This document shows, piece by piece, positions 51,451 through 60,547 of a stretch of DNA of 64,000 nt. Within the stretch, counting starts at the first letter, position 1, and every line of letters starts with the position of its first letter. The DNA is from Pseudobdellovibrionaceae bacterium (GTDB lineage Bacteria; Bdellovibrionota; Bdellovibrionia; Bdellovibrionales; Bdellovibrionaceae): NCBI GenBank assembly GCA_019637915.1, contig JAHBUV010000001.1, positions 620,001 through 684,000 of the forward strand, given 5' to 3'. A program made the translations under genes and the position numbers. The notes beneath the pieces are model-generated. The model saw nothing but the letters and a program-made list of their open reading frames with translations. It was not told where the DNA came from and ran no database searches.

Positions 51451-54025
51451 AACGGTGGGAGGTGAAGAATTGGGCTTCGAATTTTTTGAAGGACTCGAGG
51501 CGGACTTGGGTGCCGAGGATTTCGCGCAAGCGCTCGATGGTTTCGCGCTCCTGCTCCTGCATCTTGGCGATGCCCTCTTTGACGAAGTCGGGATGGATCT
51601 TCTCTTTGCGCTCGGCGAGCGCGCGCACCAGGGCTGACGCGGCCGACAGGGCCTGCAGCGAGCGGTCCTCGTCCAGGCGCCATGTTTTGAACAGGTAAGC
51701 GGACGCCGCCTTGAACCACTCCCTCTGGAAACTCTCGTCAAGGTAGATCTCCGCGAAGCGGCTCGTCGAGAGGACAGAGTCCGTGTAGGTGGCCTTGATC
51801 TCCGGATCCTGCGGCGGATTGAACTTGCGCTCTTCCAAATCCCTGATCCGGGCCTCGCGCTCGCTCGCCATCAAACGGGTCATCGGCGATTTGTCCTCGT
51901 TCACCTTCATCAAGGCCGTCTGCGCCCCCCACAGCGCCAACACACCGAACGCCAAACCGCTCACCAGCCATGAGGCGCGCTCGCGCCCGCGACCGGCGAA
52001 AAGCTGGCGACGCGCTTCCTTCGCGGCCGACCCCGGCTTCAACGTCGTCGGCTGACCCGAAAGGATGTTGGAGATCTCCGTGTGCAATGACGGCGACAAA
52101 GAGGACCAGTCCACGTCCTTGCCGGCGTTCTTCACCGCCAGCTCGGTGGCGAGCAGGATCTCCTTCTCGACCAACTGCCGGCGTTTGCCGAGGTCCGCCA
52201 GAAGCTCCTTCTCGAACCTCTCCACTTTGCGGGTCGTCTCGAGCTGCAACTGCTGCAGACGCTCTTCCTCCGCCCTGCGCAAAGACTCCTCTTCCTCCGC
52301 CAGGCGGGTCTTCATCTGCGCCTGACGGGCCTCATGTTCCTTCTCCGCCTGCTGAAGCTGCTCTTTCACGGCACTCAAACGCAAACCCGCCTGCTCAAGC
52401 TCTTTGTTCTTCTCGGCGGCGCGGTTTTTCAGGGCCTCGATCTCGGCGCGCTGCTGATCGCCCTCGCGCTGCAGACGGATCATCGTCTCTTTGACGTCGC
52501 TGAGCTCCGATTTTTCCTTCGCGTCGTTCGCCAGCATCTCGCGGTACCGGATCTCCTGCTCGGCGATCCGCGCCTGGAGATCCTCCGAGGTTTTCTTCTC
52601 GGCGTCACGGGCGGCGATGGTTTTCTCCAAATCCGCCTTCAACGCCGCCAGCCGGTCCTGATGGGCCTGCAACTCACGGACGCTCTTCTCCTCATGGGCG
52701 CGGCGGGCTTCCTGCATTTGGCGTTCATGGTCCTCGAGGGCCTGGCGCAAACGCTCCTCTTGATCACGCTTCTGACGCGTCAAAGCCGTCTCCAAATCGC
52801 CGGTGGCGCGAGCCACGTGCTCCTGATGTGATTTCAATTCCTGCGCGAGGCGCTGTTCCTGCGACCGCGCCTCCGCCGCCAAGCGTTCCTGATGCTCTTT
52901 CAGCTCGCGGGCCAGTTTGTCCGCCTGGGCGCCCTTCTCCGTCGCCAGCCGCTCCTCATGCGCGCTCAGCTGCGAGGCCAAGCGATCTTCCTGAGTTTTT
53001 TTCTCAACGGCCAGACGTTCCTTTTGCCCGTCTTCCTCCGCCTGCAAACGCTCGCGGGTCGAAGCCAGCAACTCGTTCTCCTGGCGCCGGATGATCTCGT
53101 CCGCCTCTTTCAGGCGTTCCTCGCGGGCGACGCGCGCCTGCTCCTGCATCTGACGGAGCAAATTCTCGCACTCCTCTTCCGTGCGCTGGCGCAAAGCCTG
53201 CATCGAGCGCTCCGTCTCTTCCCGGATCCGCTGGCTCTGCTGACGGGCCTCCTGCACGAGGGCCTTGCCCTCTTCGCGGGATTTCGCGTACAGGGAGTCC
53301 GCCTCGCGGGCCGCCTCCTGCAGGTGCGTCTTGTAAAACACCTCCGCCTTGCGCTGGGTGTTCAGGGCGCGGTCGACGATCTCCTGGGCGCGCTTTTCCG
53401 CCGCCACCTCGGCCTCCTGCATGGTGCGGGCGGCCTGGATGCGCGCCTGCTGCAGGGTCTTTTCCGCCTCGGCGGTCTTCGCCTGGGGCCGGGCGAAAAT
53501 CTTGGTGTCGGCGTGCTCTTCATCCGGCGGCGGCGGCGGCGCGGCCTCCGCCGGTTTCACGGCCGGGATCGACGGGGCTTTCTCCCCCGGCAGTTCCGGC
53601 GTCACCGCCGACTGCTCGCGCACCAGGGCGCGCGGCACCGTCACGGATTCCTCTTTCGGCGGGACGGGAACGCTCTTCGGCAGGGCGATCTCCTCCTCGG
53701 CGCGCTCGATCAGAACGAAAATGGAAAAGCCGGATTTGCCGAGCTTGATCTCCTCGGATCCCTTCAGGGAGCGCGGCTTGTTGGCGGGCAGACGTTCCCC
53801 GTCGATGAACGTGCCGTTCGACGACCCGTGGTCCTCGACCCAGGCGCCGCCGTCCTTCTCGAAAATCGACAGGTGCTTGCGGCTGACGTTGGCGTTCTCG
53901 ACGATGAAATGGCAGTCGGGAGCGCGACCCATGGTCCAGCGCTCCCCTCCGGAAAGGTCCACCCGCGAAGAGCCGTCCGGCCCCGTGATGGTGATATGCA
54001 GGGTGCAACTCCCGCCCTTTTTCAT
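51449..54025 (-). CDS. FHA-domain, long coiled-coil, single-TM protein
   Basis: This gene encodes 858 residues. The FHA domain at ~10-105 has all phosphothreonine-reading residues (MGRAPDCHF, VSRKHLS, DHGSSNGTFIDG). A Pro/Glu linker (~115-180) leads to ~450 residues of Ala/Glu/Gln/Arg coiled coil (~180-640). A single TM (WLVSGLAFGVLALWGAQTAL, ~685-705) places the last ~150 residues in the periplasm. The AGAGGAG ribosome site lies five bases before the start, ten bases after the proton-channel gene. I infer a cytoplasmic phospho-signal reader and scaffold tethered to the motor encoded upstream. The stop codon is shared with the RAYT repeat. Not assignable to a named family. Confidence 0.85.
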   Translation of the reverse strand: MKKGGSCTLHITITGPDGSSRVDLSGGERWTMGRAPDCHFIVENANVSRKHLSIFEKDGGAWVEDHGSSNGTFIDGERLPANKPRSLKGSEEIKLGKSGFSIFVLIERAEEEIALPKSVPVPPKEESVTVPRALVREQSAVTPELPGEKAPSIPAVKPAEAAPPPPPDEEHADTKIFARPQAKTAEAEKTLQQARIQAARTMQEAEVAAEKRAQEIVDRALNTQRKAEVFYKTHLQEAAREADSLYAKSREEGKALVQEARQQSQRIREETERSMQALRQRTEEECENLLRQMQEQARVAREERLKEADEIIRRQENELLASTRERLQAEEDGQKERLAVEKKTQEDRLASQLSAHEERLATEKGAQADKLARELKEHQERLAAEARSQEQRLAQELKSHQEHVARATGDLETALTRQKRDQEERLRQALEDHERQMQEARRAHEEKSVRELQAHQDRLAALKADLEKTIAARDAEKKTSEDLQARIAEQEIRYREMLANDAKEKSELSDVKETMIRLQREGDQQRAEIEALKNRAAEKNKELEQAGLRLSAVKEQLQQAEKEHEARQAQMKTRLAEEEESLRRAEEERLQQLQLETTRKVERFEKELLADLGKRRQLVEKEILLATELAVKNAGKDVDWSSLSPSLHTEISNILSGQPTTLKPGSAAKEARRQLFAGRGRERASWLVSGLAFGVLALWGAQTALMKVNEDKSPMTRLMASEREARIRDLEERKFNPPQDPEIKATYTDSVLSTSRFAEIYLDESFQREWFKAASAYLFKTWRLDEDRSLQALSAASALVRALAERKEKIHPDFVKEGIAKMQEQERETIERLREILGTQVRLESFKKFEAQFFTSHR

Positions 54026-54035
54026 CCGTCTCCTC

Positions 54036-54971
54036 TTAAGAGGCCTTCACCGGCCGCACTTGGTCCATATCGCGGGTGCGCGAGGCGCGTCCGGCCTCGG
54101 CGTTGACCGCGTCCTCCGCCAGCGCCTCCACCGGGTCGCGATGCTCGTCGAAAGCCTTCTCGTCCAGCGGGTAGTCGTTGTTGTCGCTGCGGTACCACAG
54201 CAGATCCAGGGAGCTTTCAAAACGGTCCACCATCGACACGTAGACGCGCTCCGGGGAGTACATGACGTTCACGATGTGCGAGAGCAGCGAGAACACGATG
54301 CCCGCGATCGAGGTCTGCATGGCGAAAGAGATCTCCTGGAGGAAGCGGTCCATGATGTTCTTGGTGTTCTCCAGATCCTGCAGGTTCATGCCGCCGAGCT
54401 CCTGCAGGCCGCCGGCGATCCCGACGAAGGTTCCCAGGATCCCCGCGATCACGAAAAGACCCGGCAGGATCGAGATCAGATCGTTGAAGGCCGTCATCGG
54501 CAGGACGCCGAAGACGCGGTTGAAACAGGGGTTGTGGTGGAAGGTGGCCCGCGTGATGCCCAACAGCTTCGGCGTTTCCTGCGTCCACTTCAGGAACTTC
54601 AGCTGATTGAGGATGTCCTTCACCAGCCAGGCGCAGCCTTGCTTCACCAGGAAAACGCGGTCGCTCAGCGCCATGACGCCGTCGCCGCGGCGGCGGCGCA
54701 GGCGATCGCGGACCGCGAAGCCCTCGTAGAAGGAGCGCTCGAGCATGCGTTTCGCCAGCACGTAGAAAGAGACGTTTTTCACGACCCCGGGTTTTTCGCT
54801 CTCCATGAAGCGGGCGACGCGCTTTTCGAACTCGCGCGCGAACCATTCGTGGCGTTTCACCGTGTACCAGATCACCACCCGGAAGAAGGCCCCACCCAGG
54901 AAGACCAGGCCCATCACGTAGGGCAGGGTCAGGATGAAATACTCCGCGAAAATCTTCGTGCTCATGGTCAT
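54036..54971 (-). CDS. MotA/TolQ/ExbB (ZorA-like) proton-channel protein
   Basis: This gene encodes 311 residues starting at an ATGA overlap with the upstream gene. There is an N-terminal TM (~8-33), a basic cytoplasmic region (~35-155), then two TMs with the family pore motifs PGLFVIAGILGTFVGIAGG (~168-186) and SFAMQTSIAGIVFSLLSHIV (~215-235). It has three TMs, as in TolQ/ExbB, and lacks ZorA's long C-terminal coiled coil; the last ~60 residues are acidic and soluble. It should form the pentameric proton channel around the MotB-like partner encoded just upstream. Confidence 0.88.
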   Translation of the reverse strand: MTMSTKIFAEYFILTLPYVMGLVFLGGAFFRVVIWYTVKRHEWFAREFEKRVARFMESEKPGVVKNVSFYVLAKRMLERSFYEGFAVRDRLRRRRGDGVMALSDRVFLVKQGCAWLVKDILNQLKFLKWTQETPKLLGITRATFHHNPCFNRVFGVLPMTAFNDLISILPGLFVIAGILGTFVGIAGGLQELGGMNLQDLENTKNIMDRFLQEISFAMQTSIAGIVFSLLSHIVNVMYSPERVYVSMVDRFESSLDLLWYRSDNNDYPLDEKAFDEHRDPVEALAEDAVNAEAGRASRTRDMDQVRPVKAS

Positions 54972-56668
54972 TTCCCCTTGTTTTCCATGTTGAAGCGAAC
55001 GATGACCCGCTGGGCCTTGCGGCAGTCGTTTTGCCGGCAGAACTCGGCGGCGTTGGCGACGCCGCGGCTCTGCACTTTCATGACTTCCAGGAAGCTGCGG
55101 CCGGAGACTTTCATCAGGGCCAGCAATTCCCGCTGATGCTGGAAGTTCGGATCCTTCTCCTCCACCAGGTGCGTGAAGATGGCGTTGGCCCGGCGGTAAC
55201 TGAGATCCATGTTGTATTTCAAGGCGGCGCGGTCATCCGCCTTGGTGCTGTAAGGGTCGACGAAGCGGCCCTTGTAAGTCGGCGAAGCGAAACCCACCAC
55301 CTCGACGGAGGAGATCTTGCCCGCGAGCTTGGGATTGCCGAACAACGAACGCGAGTAAGCCGGCATGGCTTTTTCCAGGACGTTGCGCATCTCCGGCTTC
55401 AGGTTGGCCGAGTCGTTCTCGAAGTAGGCGTCGCCGAAATCGAGCACGACCTCGCCGGTCTGCATGTCGATGTCCGCCTTCACGCCCGCCTGCTTGAAGG
55501 CTTTCTGGATGTCCTTGGCGATCTCGCGGCGGGCATCGATCTCTTCCTTGGCGCGGGCCAGGGCGCCCTCCGTGTCGTGCAGGCGGCCCTGCAGCCCCGC
55601 CAGCCGCCCTTGCAGCTCTTTCTCTTTGCGTTCAGCGGCGGCGCGGAACTCGCCCTCGCGGCGGGCCCTTTCCGCGGCGCCCAGTTTTTGCTTCTTCAGT
55701 TCGCCCTCGAAAGCGGCGCGATCGCGGGCTTTTTCCGCGGCGTGCCCGGCCTGCAAAGAGGCGATCTGGCCTTTCAAGCCATCGGCTTCCCCCGCCGCCC
55801 GGGCCAGCTGCCCTTTCAGGCCTTCCGCCTCGCCGGAAGCGCGCGCCAGTTGCCCCTGCAGCTTCTTCGCCTCGGACTCCTTCTCGCTGAGCGCCGACTG
55901 CGTCGACTGCAGCTCGCCCGAGAGCTGGCTCAGCTGGCCGGCGTATTTCTGGTTGGCGTCCGCCAGGCGCTGGATTTTCTCCTCGCTTTCGGCTTTGAGC
56001 TGCTGCTGCCTCTGCTCGAAGATCTTTTTGCTGATCTTGTTGGCCTTGTAGGAACGGCGCAGTTCCTTCATGCGCTCGTCCAGGGCGGCCTCGGCGGCGG
56101 CGATCTTGCGTTCGCCCTCGCTGATCTGATTTTTCTTCGCGTCGATGTCTTTTTTCAGGTCGCCGATGTCGCGCTCCTGGCGGTCGATCTCGATGTCCTG
56201 CTCCTGAATCAGGTCATTGCGCGCGATGATGCGCGATTTCGCCACTTTGTTGGCGTTCAGGACGTTGCGCACCATCTGCTGGTACTTGTTCAGGGCCTTG
56301 GCCTTCCTCTCGTTTTCCAGGGACTGCTGCGCCAGGCGGGTTTTTTCGTCCTTCGCCTCCGACTCCAGCAGGGTCAGCTTGTCGATCAGCTCCTGGTACT
56401 CCTGCACCTCGTCCTGGCTGGCGGACTTCTGCATGTAATCGCTTTTCACGGACTCGTACATCTTGAGCTGGTTGCGCAGCTCCTCCACCTGCATGGTGAG
56501 CTTCTGGTTCTCCACCTGGTTCTGCAAGGCATCAGTGCCGGTGCGCAGGCTCGAGGTCACGTAGAGCAGCAGGAAGATCGTGCTCAGACCCAGGAAAAGG
56601 TCGGAGTACGACGTCCAAAAACTGTCGTTCGAGTGGGCCTGCTTGTTCTTTTCATAATTGAATGCCAT
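54968..56668 (-). CDS. MotB/OmpA-like stator protein with long coiled coil
   Basis: This gene encodes 566 residues from ATG 56668 with GAGGG upstream; a longer frame upstream is noise. The single TM SYSDLFLGLSTIFLLLYV holds Asp23 in the position of the proton-carrying MotB Asp. About 350 residues of coiled coil follow (~45-400), far longer than in MotB, with repeats such as LARASGEAEGLKGQLARA. The C-terminal OmpA/MotB peptidoglycan-binding-like domain has FENDSANLKPE, VVGFASPTYKG and NMDLSYRRANAI. It would span from a TolQ-type channel to the cell wall. It is the first gene of the three-gene motor operon. Confidence 0.87.
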   Translation of the reverse strand: MAFNYEKNKQAHSNDSFWTSYSDLFLGLSTIFLLLYVTSSLRTGTDALQNQVENQKLTMQVEELRNQLKMYESVKSDYMQKSASQDEVQEYQELIDKLTLLESEAKDEKTRLAQQSLENERKAKALNKYQQMVRNVLNANKVAKSRIIARNDLIQEQDIEIDRQERDIGDLKKDIDAKKNQISEGERKIAAAEAALDERMKELRRSYKANKISKKIFEQRQQQLKAESEEKIQRLADANQKYAGQLSQLSGELQSTQSALSEKESEAKKLQGQLARASGEAEGLKGQLARAAGEADGLKGQIASLQAGHAAEKARDRAAFEGELKKQKLGAAERARREGEFRAAAERKEKELQGRLAGLQGRLHDTEGALARAKEEIDARREIAKDIQKAFKQAGVKADIDMQTGEVVLDFGDAYFENDSANLKPEMRNVLEKAMPAYSRSLFGNPKLAGKISSVEVVGFASPTYKGRFVDPYSTKADDRAALKYNMDLSYRRANAIFTHLVEEKDPNFQHQRELLALMKVSGRSFLEVMKVQSRGVANAAEFCRQNDCRKAQRVIVRFNMENKGK

Positions 56669-56697
56669 GGACCATCCCTCGGTTTTCCCCGAGGAAC

Positions 56698-56724
56698 TTA
56701 TCGATGTTTCATGGCGGGACTTGA
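56698..56724 (-). promoter_or_regulatory. Sigma28-like promoter of the FHA-motor operon
   Basis: On the minus strand, TCAAGTCC (56717-56724), 11 bases, then ATCGATAA (56698-56705), against the FliA consensus TAAAGTTT-N11-GCCGATAA. The start codon lies 30 bases downstream, leaving room for the GAGGG ribosome site. Confidence 0.4.
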
Positions 56725-56747
56725 GGCGAACAGGACCTTCCCCGAGC

Positions 56748-57086
56748 TTAGGTCGGGCCCCGCAAAAGCACATCCCGACTTTCGCCGGTCTCGAGGAGGA
56801 AAAAATCCTCGTCTGCGACAGCTTTTTCGCGGCGGGCTTCCGTCAAGGCGCGGACCGGCTCGTCGAACCCTTCATCGGTCAAGCGCCACGTCCCGAAGTG
56901 GATTCCCATCGAGTGCCACGCCCTCAGATCCAGATGCGCCCGCACGGCGTCCCGCGGATTCATGTGCTGGCCGCGCATGAACCAACGCGGTTCATAAGCG
57001 CCGATCGGCAGCAGGGCCAGATCCATCTTCGGCCAACGCCGCGCGATCTCGGCGAAGTGCGCGCCGGCGTCGAAAAAACATCGACT
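56748..57086 (-). pseudogene. 5'-truncated UlaG/NAPE-PLD-like metallo-beta-lactamase relic
   Basis: The open region is 112 codons after a TGA at 57087-57089. DLALLPIGAYEPRWFM, then QHMNPRDAV and SMGIHFGTWRLTDEGFDEPV are the C-terminal signature of MBL-fold N-acyl-PE phospholipase D/UlaG-like hydrolases. The first two thirds, including the HxHxDH zinc site, are absent; the DNA upstream is the start of the antiporter gene on the other strand. A short ORF could start at 57026, but it could not make an active enzyme. It lies over the upstream region of the motor operon. Confidence 0.75.
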
Positions 57087-57103
57087 TCAGCTTCCCACAT
57101 CCG

Positions 57104-59308
57104 ATGAATTTTGCAATGATTCCATCCATGGCCCACCTTCCGAGCCTGATTCAAGATCTGGCCGTCATTCTCGTCACCGCCGCCATCGTCACCTTGATTT
57201 TCCGCCGCTTGCGCCAACCCGTCGTGCTGGGCTACCTGATGGCCGGCGTGCTGATCGGCCCCCACACCGGTCTTCTGCCGCAGGTGACGGACCGGGCGGG
57301 CCTGCAAACCTGGGCCGAGATCGGCGTCATCATTTTCCTCTTCACCCTCGGTCTCGAGTTCAGCTTCCGGCGCCTGGCGCGCTCGGGCCGCAGCGCCTTC
57401 GTCACCGGCTTCGTGGAGATCCCCCTGATGATGGGACTGGGTTACCTCACCGGCCGCAGCCTCGGATGGACCGTGACGGACAGCCTTTTCCTGGGCGGCG
57501 TCCTGTCGATCTCCTCAACCACCATCATCTTCAAATCCATCGAGGACCTGGGACAGAAAAACCGTTCCTTCGTTCCCCTGGTGTTCGGCGTCCTCATCAT
57601 CGAGGACCTGATCGCGGTCCTTCTTCTCGTGCTGCTGGCCACCGTCGCGCTGTCGAAAAACTTTTCGGGTCTCGATCTGCTGACGTCGGCCGGGCGCCTG
57701 GGGTTTTTCCTGGCCCTCTGGACCATCCTCGGCACCCTGCTCCTGCCGGCCTTTTTACGCAAAATCAAAAAAGAGCTCAGCGACGAAACCGGCCTCATCG
57801 TCGGGCTCGGGCTGTGCCTTCTGATGGTGGTCGCCGCCACCCAGGCGGGATTTTCCCCCGCCCTCGGCGCCTTCGTCATGGGCTCCCTGCTGTCCGAAAC
57901 CCTGCTCGGACCGCGGCTGCAGCATTTGGTCAAACCGGTGAAGGACCTGTTCGGCGCTGTCTTCTTCGTCTCCATGGGCATGCTGGTCGATCCCGCCATG
58001 GTCTGGGCGAAATTCGACGTTATCCTGCTGCTGGTGGCGGTGGTGATCTTCGGCAAAATCCTGGCGGTGACGTTGGGCGCCCTGCTCTCCGGCGCGCCCG
58101 TCAAGCGCAGCGTTCAGACCGGGCTTTGCCTCACCCAGATCGGGGAATTCTCTTTCATCATCGCGGGCTTGGCGGCCAGCATGCAAGTGACGCGTGAAAG
58201 CCTGCCGGTGCTCGCCGTGTCGGTCTCGGTGATCACCACCTTCACCACGCCGTGGTTCATCCGCCACTCCGACAGCCTGGCGCAACGCTTTGAAAACGCC
58301 CTGCCCTTGGCGCTTCGGCACCGCCTGCAGGCGTACCAAACAAGCCTGCGCGATCAGCAATCGGGCTCGCTCCTGCGGCTCCTGCTGCGCGCTTACGGCC
58401 CGAAGATCCTCGTGCACACCACCCTCATCATCGCCATCGTCTGGGTGGGGAAACACCATGTGCTCCCCATGGTGATGGGGATGACCGATCCCCTGATCGC
58501 GTCCCTGATCACCCTGCTCGCCGTGCTCATCGCCGCCGCGCCTTTTTTCTGGGGCCTGGTCATGAGTTCGCCCCTCACCGTCAAGCTGCCCAAACTGCGC
58601 GGCATGGAGATCGGCGTCAGCACCGCGCGCGGCCTCCTCGGCGCCGCCCTGCTCGCTTACTGCGTGGGCCATTTCCTGAGCGCGCTCGCCGCCTCCGGGC
58701 TGCTCCTCCTGGTGCTGTGCCTGGGGACCTTTTTTTTCACCCGGCACGCCGAGCCTTTTTACCGCGTCTTCGAAGGCCGCTGGCGGGAGAGCACCGCCAA
58801 AAAAGGTTTCTCCTCCCCGGACCTGGCCCCCTGGGACGCGACGCTCACGGAATTCATCCTGTCGGCGGACTCCGAACTGGTCGGGCAAAACCTGATGTCG
58901 GCGGCGATCAAGGAACGCTACGGGGTGATGGTGGCCCTGATCGAGCGCGGTTCGCGCCGCCTGCTCGCCCCGGGCGCCGAGACCCTGCTTCTGCCCGGCG
59001 ACCGGATTTTTTTGATCGGCACCGAAAGCCAGATCACCAACATCGCCCCGGTCCTGGAAAAGACCGCCGCCCCCGAGCGCGGCGACGGCAACTACGGCCT
59101 GCAGAGCCTGGTGCTGAAGGAGCAATCGCCCTTCGCCGGCCGCAGCATCCGCGAGTGCGGTCTGCGCGAAAAAATCCAGGGCTTGATCATCGGCATCGAG
59201 CGCGAAGGCAACCGCGTGCTGAATCCCGATTCGGGTTTGACCCTCAAACAAGGCGATCTGCTGTGGATCGTGGGCGATCTGGAATTGATCGCGGGGCTGC
59301 AGCGCTAA
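57104..59308 (+). CDS. CPA2-family cation:proton antiporter with two RCK_C domains
   Basis: This gene encodes up to 734 residues; starts at 57104, 57119 or 57128 are possible. About twelve TM helices are followed by cytosolic TrkA-C/RCK_C modules. The KefB-like core shows LRQPVVLGYLMAGVLIGPHT, FLFTLGLEFS, SISSTTIIFKSIEDL and LTQIGEFSFIIAGL. An extra hydrophobic segment (~430-570) separates it from two RCK_C domains (~590-655 and ~665-734: FILSADSELVGQNL and FAGRSIRECGLR). There is no RCK_N NAD-binding domain. It exchanges K+ or Na+ for protons. The gene starts within the promoter side of the broken hydrolase and ends overlapping the ClC gene. Confidence 0.88.
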   Translation: MNFAMIPSMAHLPSLIQDLAVILVTAAIVTLIFRRLRQPVVLGYLMAGVLIGPHTGLLPQVTDRAGLQTWAEIGVIIFLFTLGLEFSFRRLARSGRSAFVTGFVEIPLMMGLGYLTGRSLGWTVTDSLFLGGVLSISSTTIIFKSIEDLGQKNRSFVPLVFGVLIIEDLIAVLLLVLLATVALSKNFSGLDLLTSAGRLGFFLALWTILGTLLLPAFLRKIKKELSDETGLIVGLGLCLLMVVAATQAGFSPALGAFVMGSLLSETLLGPRLQHLVKPVKDLFGAVFFVSMGMLVDPAMVWAKFDVILLLVAVVIFGKILAVTLGALLSGAPVKRSVQTGLCLTQIGEFSFIIAGLAASMQVTRESLPVLAVSVSVITTFTTPWFIRHSDSLAQRFENALPLALRHRLQAYQTSLRDQQSGSLLRLLLRAYGPKILVHTTLIIAIVWVGKHHVLPMVMGMTDPLIASLITLLAVLIAAAPFFWGLVMSSPLTVKLPKLRGMEIGVSTARGLLGAALLAYCVGHFLSALAASGLLLLVLCLGTFFFTRHAEPFYRVFEGRWRESTAKKGFSSPDLAPWDATLTEFILSADSELVGQNLMSAAIKERYGVMVALIERGSRRLLAPGAETLLLPGDRIFLIGTESQITNIAPVLEKTAAPERGDGNYGLQSLVLKEQSPFAGRSIRECGLREKIQGLIIGIEREGNRVLNPDSGLTLKQGDLLWIVGDLELIAGLQR

Positions 59309-60534
59309 AAAATCCGGCGCCGCCGGAACGCCGCCAAAAGCCGTTCGTGCTTCGGCCCCGTCCTTTGAGAACGGTAAAGCCCTTCCGGCCCGGAGCACAG
59401 GTAACTCATGAAGCAAGCCACCGCCGCCGGCAGGGCGACCGGCCAGCCGAAGATCTCGATCGCCATCAGCGTGCAGGCGATGGGGGTGTTCGCCGCCCCC
59501 GCGAAGACCGCCGCGAAACCCGACGCCGCGAGCGCGTTGCCGGACAAAGCGAATGCTCCCGCCAGAGCGCTCCCCAGCGTGGTCCCCATGAACACCAAGG
59601 GCACGAATTCGCCGCCCTTGAAACCGGACCCCACGCTCAAAACCGTGAATAATCCCTTCCACAGCGGATCCGTCCAAGGCGCCGCCTGCTGCAAAGCCTG
59701 CTGAATCACCGGAATGCCCAGGCCCAGATAGCGATCCGTGCCGAGAAGCAGAAACAAACCCAGCACCAGAAAGCCGCCCAGCATGGGTTTCAAAGGCGAC
59801 CAGGAAATCAAACGCTCCTGCCCCCATTCAACCGCGTGCGTGAGGCGACAAAAAAGCCGCGCCGTCAGGCCGAAAAGGACTCCGCCCGCGGCCGCGGCCA
59901 ACAGGGTCGGCCCGTCAAACCAGGACGAGGTCACCGGGGGGAGAAAGGAGTGAGGAGCCCCCAGCAAACGCGCCACGCCGTACGCCACGAAGGCCGCGAT
60001 CAAGCATTCGAGCCAGGCGGCAACCCGCAGGCGGCCGACCTCGATCAGCTCCATGCCGAAAACCACCCCTGCCCAGGGCGCGCCGATGGCGGCGCTGAAG
60101 CCCGCTCCGGCGCCGGCCACGAGCAAGGAACGACGTTCTTCCGCCGAGACGCGGAAAAACCGCGTCAGCTGATCCGCCAGGCTCGCGCTCATCTGCACCG
60201 CCGTGCCCTCGCGGCCGACGGAGCCGCCGAAAAGATGGGTCAGGACCGTCGTCACCAGGATCAGGGGCGCCATGCGCACCGGAATGATTTTTTTTGGATC
60301 GTGGATCTCGTCGAGCACGAGGTTCGTGCCGGGCGCGATGTCACGGCCGTAACGATGATAAATCCAGCCGATGAAAAAACCCGCCGCCGGCAGGAACCAG
60401 ATCAGCCCCGGCCGCAGTTCGCGGGCGGAGGTCGCCGCGTCGATCAGGATCAAGAACAGGGAGGACGAGGCCCCGGCCAGGATCCCCGCCAGGGCGCTCA
60501 ACAAAATCCATCGAAAGGAAAACCGCCTTTTCAT
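59305..60534 (-). CDS. ClC-family voltage-gated chloride channel/transporter
   Basis: This gene encodes 409 residues with ten or more TM segments. Selectivity-filter-type motifs are GGSVGREGTAVQM (GREGP-like, helix F region) and VGSGFKGGEFVPL (GxFxP-like region). AGAGAGFSAAIGAPWAGVVFG between them is the usual helix G stretch. The first GSGIP motif is not obvious, and the protein is short for a ClC, with no CBS domains. It lies 13 bases after the thiolase gene, so the two may be co-transcribed. Its end overlaps the antiporter gene by four bases. Confidence 0.87.
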   Translation of the reverse strand: MKRRFSFRWILLSALAGILAGASSSLFLILIDAATSARELRPGLIWFLPAAGFFIGWIYHRYGRDIAPGTNLVLDEIHDPKKIIPVRMAPLILVTTVLTHLFGGSVGREGTAVQMSASLADQLTRFFRVSAEERRSLLVAGAGAGFSAAIGAPWAGVVFGMELIEVGRLRVAAWLECLIAAFVAYGVARLLGAPHSFLPPVTSSWFDGPTLLAAAAGGVLFGLTARLFCRLTHAVEWGQERLISWSPLKPMLGGFLVLGLFLLLGTDRYLGLGIPVIQQALQQAAPWTDPLWKGLFTVLSVGSGFKGGEFVPLVFMGTTLGSALAGAFALSGNALAASGFAAVFAGAANTPIACTLMAIEIFGWPVALPAAVACFMSYLCSGPEGLYRSQRTGPKHERLLAAFRRRRIF

Positions 60535-60547
60535 CGACTTGATCCGC

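Noticed and set aside
51449-54025. Type VI or type III secretion FHA component
   Set aside because: No other secretion genes are present, and the long coiled coil with a C-proximal TM does not match TagH/Fha or YscD architecture.
51800-56500. CRISPR-like or satellite repeats in the coiled-coil genes
   Set aside because: The periodicity comes from Ala/Glu/Gln/Arg codons in heptads; repeat units are unequal and coding.
51449-56668. Zorya anti-phage system
   Set aside because: ZorA/ZorB-like domain types are present, but there is no ZorC, ZorD helicase or ZorE nuclease, and the coiled-coil tail is on the wrong subunit. Kept as a separate FHA-motor candidate.
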